NCBI GenBank assembly: GCA_016784625.1
Contig: JADHUF010000019.1
Coordinates: forward strand, 1-17,229
Origin: Candidatus Nitrosopumilus sp.
GTDB lineage: Archaea > Thermoproteota > Nitrososphaeria > Nitrososphaerales > Nitrosopumilaceae
Direction of reading: 5' to 3'
Length of the DNA: 17,229 nucleotides
The notes beneath the pieces were generated by a model. It worked only from the letters and a program-made list of their open reading frames with translations. It made no database searches and was not told where the DNA came from. Position 1 is the stretch's first letter; each line of letters opens with the position of its first letter. Below, piece after piece: positions 1-6,258 of this stretch. The translations under genes were made by a program, and so were the position numbers.

Positions 1-2
1 AT

Positions 3-392
3 TCCTCAACTGCAACACAAACAATTACTGTAGATACTTGTGGACGTACATATTCTGATTATAACATCATTGAGGGAACTGAAGGAAATGATATAATTCA
101 AGGTACAGTTGGTGATGACTTGATATTTGGATTAGCAGGAAATGATATTATTTCAGGTGGAGATGGAGATGATTGCATATTTGGTGGATATGGCGATGAT
201 ATTATTTCTGGTAATGATGGTAATGATACGATAAAGGGTAATTCTGGTCATGATATTCTAAAAGGCGAATCAGGTGCTGATGTGATCTATTCTAATTCTG
301 GTTCTGATGTTATTGATGGTGGTGTTGATACTGATCGATGTTACACTCCAACTGGTTCACAAACCGATCTGTTGCTAAACTGTGAAGAATAG
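3..392 (+). CDS. C-terminal part of an RTX-like calcium-binding repeat protein (5' end outside window)
   Basis: The frame is open from the first bases of the window and ends at TAG 390-392, so only the last 129 residues of a longer protein are visible. A TTG at 120 is in frame but sits in the middle of a repeat, so it is not the true start. From base 75 to 317 there are nine consecutive nine-residue units of the form G-x-x-G-x-D-x-I-x, such as GNDGNDTIK and GGYGDDIIS. This is the calcium-binding parallel beta-roll repeat of the RTX/haemolysin family, in which the Gly-Asp turns bind Ca2+ and the protein folds outside the cell. A short cap follows with two cysteines (DRC and LNC), possibly a disulfide. 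No enzymatic domain is visible, so function cannot be named. An extracellular or cell-surface role is inferred. The next gene starts 67 bp downstream and appears unrelated. Confidence 0.8.
   Translation, partial: SSTATQTITVDTCGRTYSDYNIIEGTEGNDIIQGTVGDDLIFGLAGNDIISGGDGDDCIFGGYGDDIISGNDGNDTIKGNSGHDILKGESGADVIYSNSGSDVIDGGVDTDRCYTPTGSQTDLLLNCEE
75..317 (+). repeat. Nine RTX-like nonapeptide units (27-bp period)
   Basis: Nine contiguous 27-base units each encode a nonapeptide with Gly at position 1 (Ser in the last), Gly at 4, Asp at 6 and mostly Ile or Leu at 8. The DNA of the units is diverged, so the array is old and kept by selection on the protein, unlike the identical repeats at the right end of the window. 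Confidence 0.85.
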
Positions 393-459
393 TAATTCTA
401 TATAGTACAATAGACTTTATGTTCTCTTACCTTAATTCTAAATACACAGTTGAGTATCT

Positions 460-1089
460 ATGGGACAATGGTTATCTTGGGTAAAATCTAATGAAAAAGA
501 ACTCTTAAAAATTCTTGATGACTTGGCAAAAAAAGCAGTAGAGACCTCTGAAGCAGTAGTGGTTTTATTTTCAGATCTAAATAGTATTGAACAAGTACAA
601 AAAATTCATAGACTTGAAACTGAAGCTGATGTTTTAACACGTGATATATTTTCAGAACTAAACAAGACATTCATCACTCCTTTAGATCGTGAAGACATGC
701 AAAGAATAGCATCAAAAATTGACGATGTCATTGATTTTATGGATGGGATTGCCTCTAGAGTGTATAGCTACAAAATAAAAACACCTCCTCCATACTGTGA
801 GCAAATTGCAGAAGAACTAGTCAAGGCTACAAAAGAAGTAGAGTATATGATTTCTAAACTTCAACATTTCAAAAACTCTAAAGAACTAGTTGATCACTGC
901 AGAAACACTAGTGATATTGAGCATACTGTAGATGATTTGTACAGGGAAGCAATCAAAGAACTGTTTGAGAGTAATGATGCAATCCAAATTATCAAACTAA
1001 AAGATATCTATGAAACAATGGAGACTGCATCAGATAGATGTGTAGATGTTGCAGACGTCATTGAGGATATTGTCCTAAAATATACCTAG
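460..1089 (+). CDS. PhoU-like (DUF47) protein, PiT phosphate transporter partner
   Basis: This 209-residue, almost entirely helical, soluble protein matches the DUF47/PhoU-like family. In bacteria and archaea this family is usually encoded next to PiT phosphate permeases and is thought to regulate them or couple them to cell phosphate state. Acidic and hydrophobic heptad-like stretches typical of PhoU helices are visible, for example IASKIDDVIDFMDGIASRVY around residues 84-103 and a C-terminal segment with repeated Asp (DRCVDVADVIEDIVL). The family uses such acidic patches to bind metal ions. It ends 9 bp before the transporter gene, and AGGATGAT just before that start resembles a Shine-Dalgarno site, so the two are very likely co-transcribed. 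The ATG start follows a TATA-like TTAATTCTAAAT about 25 bp upstream, compatible with a leaderless transcript. Confidence 0.85.
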   Translation: MGQWLSWVKSNEKELLKILDDLAKKAVETSEAVVVLFSDLNSIEQVQKIHRLETEADVLTRDIFSELNKTFITPLDREDMQRIASKIDDVIDFMDGIASRVYSYKIKTPPPYCEQIAEELVKATKEVEYMISKLQHFKNSKELVDHCRNTSDIEHTVDDLYREAIKELFESNDAIQIIKLKDIYETMETASDRCVDVADVIEDIVLKYT

Positions 1090-1098
1090 GATGATTAT

Positions 1099-2085
1099 AT
1101 GTTAGAGATAGCAATAGGTGCAATAATAGTTGCATTAATCTTTGATTTTGTAAATGGATTTAATGATTCAGCAAATTCTGTTGCCACTGTAATTGGAACA
1201 CGTGTTCTAAAACCACTTCATGCTGTAGGATTATCTGCTGCCATGAATTTCATTGGTCCTTTTATTTTTGGAGTAGCAGTTGCTACAACTATTGCAAAAG
1301 GAATCGTTAGTCCTGATGACATTACTGTATACATGATTGTAGGTGGATTAGCTGGTGCAATTGGATGGAGTACGCTTTGTACTTATTTTGGTTTACCAAT
1401 TTCTAACAGTCACTCTTTAGTTGGAGGAATTATGGGTGCTGGAATTGCAGGATTAGGTTTTGAAAAATTAGTTCTTGGTGGTTTGACCAAAGTTTTTGCA
1501 GGAATTATTATTGCTCCAATTGGTGGAATTATCTTTGGTCTTTTACTAACTGGATTAATAATTACAGTCTTTGCAAGGCGTAAACCTGGACCTGTAAACA
1601 AAACTTTTGGTAGATTACAAATTATTTCTTCAGCTTGGTTTGCTTTAACTCACGGAGCAAATGATGGTCAAAAAACTATGGGTATTATTGTGTTAATTTT
1701 ATTTTCAGCAGGATTAATTCCTGAACTTGATATGCCGCTTTGGGTAATTTTTGCTGCAGCTGCTGCAATGGGGTTAGGTACTTTCTTTGGAGGCTACAAA
1801 GTAATCAAAACATTAGGTGTGAAAGTTACAAGACTCAGACCATATCAAGGATTTGCAGCAGAAACTGGAGGTGGGCTAATGTTGGCAGTATTTGCTGTAT
1901 TTGGAATTCCTGCAAGTACAACTCACGCAATTACAGGCACGATTATGGGTGCTGGTGCTGCAAGACGAAAACGTGCTGTACGATGGAAAGTTAGTAGACA
2001 AATTGTATTTTCTTGGGTAATTACAATCCCTGGAGCTGCTGGAATGGGAATTGGATTTACCTATCTCATTCACCTGTTTGTTTGA
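1099..2085 (+). CDS. pit: PiT-family inorganic phosphate transporter
   Basis: A 328-residue polytopic membrane protein that imports inorganic phosphate using an ion gradient (proton or sodium; the ion cannot be told from sequence). Both PiT signature halves are present: GFNDSAN at residues 20-26 and THGANDGQK at 184-192. Each is followed by a matching P-x-S-x-x-H-x-x-x-G segment (PISNSHSLVGG near 100 and PASTTHAITG near 272), which shows the internal duplication of this family. It is shorter than many bacterial PiTs because the central cytoplasmic loop is only a short basic stretch (ARRKPGP, near 159). It is paired with the upstream PhoU-like gene. The stop codon runs into six T bases (2086-2091), a possible archaeal poly-T stop signal. 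PiT carriers also admit arsenate, which may explain why an arsenic gene group lies about 1.4 kb downstream. Confidence 0.93.
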   Translation: MLEIAIGAIIVALIFDFVNGFNDSANSVATVIGTRVLKPLHAVGLSAAMNFIGPFIFGVAVATTIAKGIVSPDDITVYMIVGGLAGAIGWSTLCTYFGLPISNSHSLVGGIMGAGIAGLGFEKLVLGGLTKVFAGIIIAPIGGIIFGLLLTGLIITVFARRKPGPVNKTFGRLQIISSAWFALTHGANDGQKTMGIIVLILFSAGLIPELDMPLWVIFAAAAAMGLGTFFGGYKVIKTLGVKVTRLRPYQGFAAETGGGLMLAVFAVFGIPASTTHAITGTIMGAGAARRKRAVRWKVSRQIVFSWVITIPGAAGMGIGFTYLIHLFV

Positions 2086-2091
2086 TTTTTT
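2086..2091 (+). terminator. Possible poly-T termination signal after the phosphate transporter
   Basis: Six T residues directly follow the stop codon and the next 45 bases are T-rich, with another run of six T at 2119-2125. Archaeal RNA polymerase can terminate at such U-tracts without a hairpin. This is a composition-based suggestion only; some of the same AT-rich stretch may serve as the promoter of the next gene. Confidence 0.35.
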
Positions 2092-2136
2092 AATACCTTG
2101 ATTTTTATTTCACCAAAAATTTTTTGATATATTGCA

Positions 2137-3222
2137 ATGGATATTTTACAACTAATACAGTCTAACCTCCTTACTCCGATAATTCTATTCTTTTTGTTTG
2201 GAATTATTGCTGCTCGAATAAAATCTGATTTAAAAATTCCTGAGGCAATTTCAGAATTTTTACCAATCTATCTTCTTGCAGCAATTGGACTTCATGGAGG
2301 AATAGAGATGAGAAATACTGGATTTGAGAATATGTTAATTCCTATGTTTGTTGCAATTGGTCTTTCTTTGTTATTTACTTTGAATCACTATCAAATTTTA
2401 CGAAGATTAGGAAAATTCAATATCTTTGATTCTTATGCATTAGCATCAACTTATGGTGCAGTAGGGGCTGTAACATTTTCAGTTGGTCTGTCTTTTCTGA
2501 AAAATCAAGGTGTTTCTTCAGAAGGATACATTGCAGCAATTTTGGCAGTATTAGAACCAGTTGCATTTATCATGGCAATATTTTTGACAAACATGGCAGT
2601 CTCAAAACAAATCCGTGCAAAAAAACAGTCTTTTACAAATGATGATACGTCTGATATTGAAATGGGAATGCAAGATAATAAAACAAAACTATCTAGAGTA
2701 TTACATGAATCAATCACTGGTAAGGCAATAGTTATTCTACTTGGAAGTATTGTTATTGGTTACATAATTGGTAATGAAGGCTTTGATTCAATTAGAATTG
2801 TCTTTGATGAGATGTTTACAGGGGCTATTGTCATTTTTATGATTGAGATGGGAATTATTGCAGGTCAAAGATTAGATGATATCAAAAAAGTTGGCATTTT
2901 TCTTACTGCATTTGCTATAATCATGCCTACATTTAATGGAATTATTGGAGTTTTAGTTGCAACTGTTATGGGATTAAGTGTTGGGGGCGCAGTTATGTTT
3001 GGGTTACTTTTAGCTAGTGCATCATTTATTGCAGCACCTGCAGTATTACGTCATGCAATCCCTCAAGCAAAGCCTAGTCTTTACATCACATCTGCATTAG
3101 GTATTACATTTCCTTACAACATTATTGTCTTGTTACCAATCATGTTTAGTCTCTCCACATTTGTACATAACATAGAAGGATCGATAGACTTATTCAATTA
3201 CATTACAAAGGGATTATTATGA
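2137..3222 (+). CDS. sbtA: SbtA-type sodium-dependent bicarbonate transporter
   Basis: A 361-residue membrane protein with about ten hydrophobic segments split into two halves by a hydrophilic loop (residues ~156-192, rich in Lys, Asp and Thr). This is the architecture of the SbtA family (DUF897), which in cyanobacteria performs high-affinity Na+-dependent bicarbonate uptake. The segment GAVGAVTF at residues 107-114 matches the substrate-site motif of cyanobacterial SbtA (G-S-I-S-A-V-T-F from memory) at about the same position. The C-terminal half carries a related small-residue stretch (ASASFIAAPA near 290). Its TGA stop overlaps the ATG of the next gene (ATGA), and that gene encodes a PII-like protein, exactly the SbtA/SbtB pairing. 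In an autotrophic archaeon using the 3-hydroxypropionate/4-hydroxybutyrate cycle, whose carboxylases use bicarbonate, import of HCO3- is the likely role. Transport has not been shown for this protein. Confidence 0.88.
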   Translation: MDILQLIQSNLLTPIILFFLFGIIAARIKSDLKIPEAISEFLPIYLLAAIGLHGGIEMRNTGFENMLIPMFVAIGLSLLFTLNHYQILRRLGKFNIFDSYALASTYGAVGAVTFSVGLSFLKNQGVSSEGYIAAILAVLEPVAFIMAIFLTNMAVSKQIRAKKQSFTNDDTSDIEMGMQDNKTKLSRVLHESITGKAIVILLGSIVIGYIIGNEGFDSIRIVFDEMFTGAIVIFMIEMGIIAGQRLDDIKKVGIFLTAFAIIMPTFNGIIGVLVATVMGLSVGGAVMFGLLLASASFIAAPAVLRHAIPQAKPSLYITSALGITFPYNIIVLLPIMFSLSTFVHNIEGSIDLFNYITKGLL

Positions 3223-3521
3223 AACTCTATAATGTAAAATTACTAACTATTACTTGTGAAATTCTTGCCCAAAAAAATATTATTGAAATTCTAAGTAAGC
3301 ATGAAATTACTGGATATACGACTTTTGAAGTAGAAGGAAATGGAGCACGTGGTTTACGTGGCCAAGGTTTCAAAAATGAAAAAAATGTCAAAGTCGAAGT
3401 AATTATGCGAGAAGAAAAATTATCTGATATTGTAGAAGAAATATCCCGAACAATGTTTGCTGATTTTGCTATAGTTCTTTATGTCAGTGATGTCAGTGTA
3501 GTTAGAACTGAAAAATTTTAA
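3219..3521 (+). CDS. sbtB: SbtB-like PII signalling protein
   Basis: A 100-residue protein with the ferredoxin-like fold pattern of PII proteins. A strand (VKLLTITCE) leads to a helix and then a T-loop region at residues 37-54 containing EGNGARGLRGQG, followed by a strand (VKVEVIM) and the second helix-strand unit. SbtB proteins bind adenine nucleotides including cAMP and AMP and gate their cognate SbtA. The four-base overlap with sbtA implies translational coupling and a stable complex. The protein ends at VVRTEKF and lacks the C-terminal Cys-containing redox loop seen in many cyanobacterial SbtB proteins, so redox switching through that loop is not expected. The canonical GlnB uridylylation tyrosine context is also absent. 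The assignment to SbtB rather than another PII-like family rests mainly on the neighbour. Confidence 0.82.
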   Translation: MKLYNVKLLTITCEILAQKNIIEILSKHEITGYTTFEVEGNGARGLRGQGFKNEKNVKVEVIMREEKLSDIVEEISRTMFADFAIVLYVSDVSVVRTEKF

Positions 3522-3817
3522 CAACAAGTATCATCAGAACATAATACTGGAATTTTCTTACTAGCTTTTGTAACATTTGAGATTAGCTCTGATAGTTGAT
3601 TGTTTGAGATTGTATACATTGCCTTTTTACCTTCATCCCTTGATTTGACAATCCCACATTTCTTTAATGTTTTTAGGTGATGTGACACTAGTGGTTGGTC
3701 TTTTTTTAATTTCTTTACAAAATCATTAACACAAAGTTCCTTGTTTCTTTGTAACAAGTCTAGAATCTCAAATCTTGTTTCATCACATATGCATTTTAAG
3801 AGACTGACTCCATTCAT
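3518..3817 (-). CDS. arsR: ArsR/SmtB-family metalloid-responsive repressor
   Basis: A 99-residue winged-helix protein. The recognition helix is QPLVSHHLKTLKKCGIV (residues 41-57) and the wing follows (SRDEGKKAMYTI), both typical of ArsR. It is transcribed away from the arsenate reductase, so the 41-bp gap between them is the probable operator. Cysteines are at 9, 11, 29, 54, 93, 98 and 99. The classical ELCVCDL arsenic site in helix 3 is here ELCVND, with only one of the two cysteines. The C-terminal CSDDTCC cluster could instead provide As(III) ligands, as C-terminal cysteine sites do in some ArsR proteins. The inducer is therefore probably arsenite, inferred from the neighbours. The stop codon overlaps the convergent sbtB stop by four bases (TTAA). 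Confidence 0.87.
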   Translation of the reverse strand: MNGVSLLKCICDETRFEILDLLQRNKELCVNDFVKKLKKDQPLVSHHLKTLKKCGIVKSRDEGKKAMYTISNNQLSELISNVTKASKKIPVLCSDDTCC

Positions 3818-3858
3818 ATCAATTTAAATTTATATAAACTAATATTTATGTTATTTTT
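3818..3858. promoter_or_regulatory. Divergent arsR/arsC promoter-operator region
   Basis: This 41-bp, almost pure A/T spacer separates the divergent starts. It holds two overlapping perfect 10-bp palindromes: AATTTAAATT at 3821-3830 and TTTATATAAA at 3829-3838. The second contains TATATA, centred about 25 bp upstream of the arsC GTG, the right distance for a TATA box of a leaderless transcript. AATATTTAT at 3841-3849, read on the minus strand, is about 27 bp from the arsR ATG and could be the arsR TATA box. An ArsR dimer bound to either palindrome would block both promoters. Palindromes are easy to find in AT-rich DNA, so the operator role is inferred. Confidence 0.5.
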
Positions 3859-4272
3859 GTGGATAAACCTCAAAATGTGCTATTTGTATGCGTAGAAAAT
3901 GCTGGTAGAAGCCAAATGGCTGAGGCATTTTTTAAAAAATATGCCCCAAAAAAATTCAATGTTATTAGTGCTGGAACCACTCCATCACCACAACTTAATC
4001 CTGTAGTAGTTAACGTAATGAAAGAGATTGGAATTGAACTTGATGAGCAATCTCCAAAATTATTGTCAGAGCAAATGATTGAGTCTTCATTAAGAACTAT
4101 CAACATGGGGTGCATGGATAAAGAATCATGTCCTTCATTATTTGTTAAAGATGTACTTGATTGGAATATCTCTGATCCAAAAGAAAAAACAATTGATGAA
4201 GTACGAAAAATTCGTGATCAAATTAAATCTGAGGTTATGAGTCTAATTAATTCATTAGAGCATGATGGATAA
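3859..4272 (+). CDS. arsC: Arsenate reductase, low-molecular-weight phosphatase family
   Basis: A 137-residue protein that reduces arsenate to arsenite in the cytosol. The phosphatase loop C-x5-R-S is at residues 11-18 (CVENAGRS), and the general-acid Asp-Pro is at 106-107 in DWNISDP. Two more cysteines, C85 (NMGC) and C91 (SCP), follow. In the thioredoxin-coupled ArsC class, three cysteines pass a disulfide along during catalysis, and their spacing here fits that class rather than the glutaredoxin-type ArsC. The reductant would be thioredoxin, which is not encoded in this window. A GTG start is used; the ATG at 3848 is out of frame. The TAA stop shares one base with the ATG of the aquaporin gene (TAATG), so the two are translationally coupled. 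A protein-tyrosine phosphatase role is possible but less likely given C85/C91 and the arsR neighbour. Confidence 0.9.
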   Translation: MDKPQNVLFVCVENAGRSQMAEAFFKKYAPKKFNVISAGTTPSPQLNPVVVNVMKEIGIELDEQSPKLLSEQMIESSLRTINMGCMDKESCPSLFVKDVLDWNISDPKEKTIDEVRKIRDQIKSEVMSLINSLEHDG

Positions 4273-4955
4273 TGACATATTCTAATTTACAAATTTTTAT
4301 TGCAGAATTAGTTGGAACTTTTATTCTTGTTGTATTTGCTACAGGTTCAATTGTTTATGATGCTGAAGTCTTTGATGGTAAATTAGGAATTCCATTTGCA
4401 GCTCTTGCACCATTTCTTGCATTACTAATTGGTGTGTATTCTTTTGGAAAAGTATCTTTGGCTCATTTCAATCCTGCTGTAACTGTTGGTTATTACATTA
4501 CTGGACATATTACAAAGATACAAGCTGTATATTATTTTGCAGCAGAAATTATTGGTGCATTGCTAGGTTCATTTTTTGTTATGACCTTTATTGGAGAAAA
4601 AGCAAATCTTGGAGCAAATGCACCAAATTATGACTATTCGATATTTTTAATATTTCCAGTCGAAGTGATTGCATCTGCAATGCTTATGGGTGTTATTTTT
4701 TATGTTGTGTATACAAAAGGTCTTAGAGGTTTTAGTGGAGTAGCAATTGGTGGAATTGTAGGACTAGATATTTTATTTTTGGCATTTATTTCTGGTGCCT
4801 CAATGAATCCTGCTAGAGCATTAGCCCCTGCATTATTTTCTGGAGCTATAGGTGATCTTTGGATATATTGGATGGCTCCTTTTGTTGGAACAATTATTGT
4901 CGGATTTTTGTTTCGTGGCAAATTTCGAGCCCAAAGAGCCTCAAATTACGAATAA
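4272..4955 (+). CDS. Aquaporin-family (MIP) channel in an arsenic operon
   Basis: A 227-residue membrane protein with six hydrophobic segments and both MIP half-helix signatures: NPA at 67-69 (HFNPAVTVG) and NPAR at 179-182 (SMNPARALAPAL). Arg182 is the conserved selectivity-filter arginine. MIP channels pass water or small neutral solutes; As(OH)3 is a neutral solute carried by several aquaglyceroporins. The one-base overlap with arsC and the divergent arsR suggest that this channel provides the arsenite exit path in place of an ArsB or Acr3 pump. That role is known for AqpS in the Sinorhizobium meliloti ars operon. The exit would be passive and down a concentration gradient. The alternative is a general water or glycerol channel that merely sits next to arsC; sequence alone does not decide the solute. 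Confidence 0.9.
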   Translation: MTYSNLQIFIAELVGTFILVVFATGSIVYDAEVFDGKLGIPFAALAPFLALLIGVYSFGKVSLAHFNPAVTVGYYITGHITKIQAVYYFAAEIIGALLGSFFVMTFIGEKANLGANAPNYDYSIFLIFPVEVIASAMLMGVIFYVVYTKGLRGFSGVAIGGIVGLDILFLAFISGASMNPARALAPALFSGAIGDLWIYWMAPFVGTIIVGFLFRGKFRAQRASNYE

Positions 4956-4959
4956 TAAT
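4949..4959 (+). promoter_or_regulatory. Possible TATA box for the hemL operon
   Basis: CGAATAATAAT at the end of the aquaporin gene is centred about 27 bp upstream of the proposed hemL TTG start. That is the position of a TATA box for a leaderless transcript. Read-through from the arsenic genes is also possible, because the gap is only 25 bp. Confidence 0.35.
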
Positions 4960-4980
4960 GACCCAAAATACCCATCCATA

Positions 4981-6258
4981 TTGTCTAATTCCAAAAAATT
5001 ATTCAATAGTGCTAAAAAAGTGATTCCTTCAGGTGTCAATAGTCCTGTAAGATATTTTGAGCCGTATCCATTTTTTACAAAAAAATCCAATGGTGCATAC
5101 ATTTGGGATGTAGATAACAAACGTTACATTGACTTTTGCAATGGATATGGTGCATTACTTTTAGGACATAGAAGAAAAGAAATTATTAACTCTGTTTCAA
5201 ACCAACTTTCAAAAGGCACTCTTTATTGTACTCCTACTGAATCTGAAATTGAATTATCTAAATTAGTTATTGGAAATTTTCCATCAATTGACAAAGTAAG
5301 ATTAGTAAATACTGGTGGCGAAGCTACAATGACTGCAATTAGATTAGCTCGTGGATTCACAAAAAAGAAAAAGATCATAAAATTTGAAGGATGTTATCAT
5401 GGTGCACATGACTCTGTTCTTGTAAAAGCAGGTTCTGGTTCTGCACACAATGGAATTTCAGTTTCTGATGGTGGATTAGATGAAGTTTCAAAAAATACAC
5501 TAGTTGTTCAATATAACAACATTGAAGATTTTCAAAAAACAATCCAAAAAAATAAAGATATTGCTGGAGTAATTGTTGAACCAATATTGGCTAATATGGG
5601 ATTAATTCTACCTGAGAAAAACTTTCTTTCTGATCTGAGAAAAATTACTAGAGAAAATAATATTCCATTAATTTTTGATGAAGTAGTTACTGGATTTAGA
5701 GTAGCACCAGGTGGTGCACAAGACCATTTTGGAATCAAACCTGATATTACTACACTGGCAAAAGCTCTCTCCAATGGATTTACTATAGCTGCAGTTGGTG
5801 GAAGAAAAGAGATAATGGATTTACTATCTCCAGGAGGTAAAGTTTACCAAGCAAGTACATTTGCTGGAAATCCGATCTCTGTTAGTGCTGCAATTAGTTC
5901 AATTAAGACAATTAACAAAATTAAAAATAGACTTTATTCTAAACTTGAAAGATTCAATCTATTGTTTAGTACAGCTCTTGATGATATGGCCACTGACATG
6001 AAAATTCCACACCAAATCAATTTCACAGCATCAATGTTCCAAATTTTCTTTACTAACAAACCTGTTGTTGATTATAAAACATCAAAAAATGCAAATGCCA
6101 AGAAATTCCAGAAATTATTTCAATCGTTATTAAAAAATGGAACATTCATTGCACCATCCCAGTTTGAAGTTGTTTTTCTATCTGATGCTCATACTGAAAA
6201 TGATCTAAATAAAACACTTGATGCATATCATACTGCATTAAAATCGGTGAAAAATTGA
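4981..6258 (+). CDS. hemL: Glutamate-1-semialdehyde 2,1-aminomutase
   Basis: A PLP enzyme that converts glutamate-1-semialdehyde to 5-aminolevulinate in the C5 route of tetrapyrrole synthesis. From the TTG at 4981 it is 425 residues, the normal length for the family. The open frame reaches back to 4852 inside the aquaporin gene, but that extension is hydrophobic out-of-frame aquaporin sequence and is not part of the protein. N-terminal hallmarks are VIPSGVNSPVR, followed by GEATMTAIRLARG and IKFEGCYHGAHDSVLVKAG. The PLP-ring aspartate is in FDEVVTGFRV (D233), and the PLP lysine is K261 in TLAKALSNGF. The usual LGKxIGGG context around that lysine is altered to LAKALSNG, so a related aminotransferase cannot be excluded. 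Placement directly before hemC argues strongly for HemL. It overlaps hemC by four bases. Confidence 0.88.
   Translation: MSNSKKLFNSAKKVIPSGVNSPVRYFEPYPFFTKKSNGAYIWDVDNKRYIDFCNGYGALLLGHRRKEIINSVSNQLSKGTLYCTPTESEIELSKLVIGNFPSIDKVRLVNTGGEATMTAIRLARGFTKKKKIIKFEGCYHGAHDSVLVKAGSGSAHNGISVSDGGLDEVSKNTLVVQYNNIEDFQKTIQKNKDIAGVIVEPILANMGLILPEKNFLSDLRKITRENNIPLIFDEVVTGFRVAPGGAQDHFGIKPDITTLAKALSNGFTIAAVGGRKEIMDLLSPGGKVYQASTFAGNPISVSAAISSIKTINKIKNRLYSKLERFNLLFSTALDDMATDMKIPHQINFTASMFQIFFTNKPVVDYKTSKNANAKKFQKLFQSLLKNGTFIAPSQFEVVFLSDAHTENDLNKTLDAYHTALKSVKN

Noticed and set aside
120..392. Complete 90-residue protein starting at TTG 120
   Set aside because: The frame is open to the left edge and the same nonapeptide repeats continue upstream of 120, so this is an internal codon.
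1740..1994. 84-residue cysteine-rich open frame inside the phosphate transporter gene
   Set aside because: It is a frame-shifted reading of alanine and glycine codons (GCT, GGA) of the PiT protein; the cysteine content is an artefact.
4852..4980. N-terminal extension of the hemL reading frame
   Set aside because: It is aquaporin coding sequence read in another frame; the HemL family starts at the TTG at 4981, which gives the normal 425-residue length.
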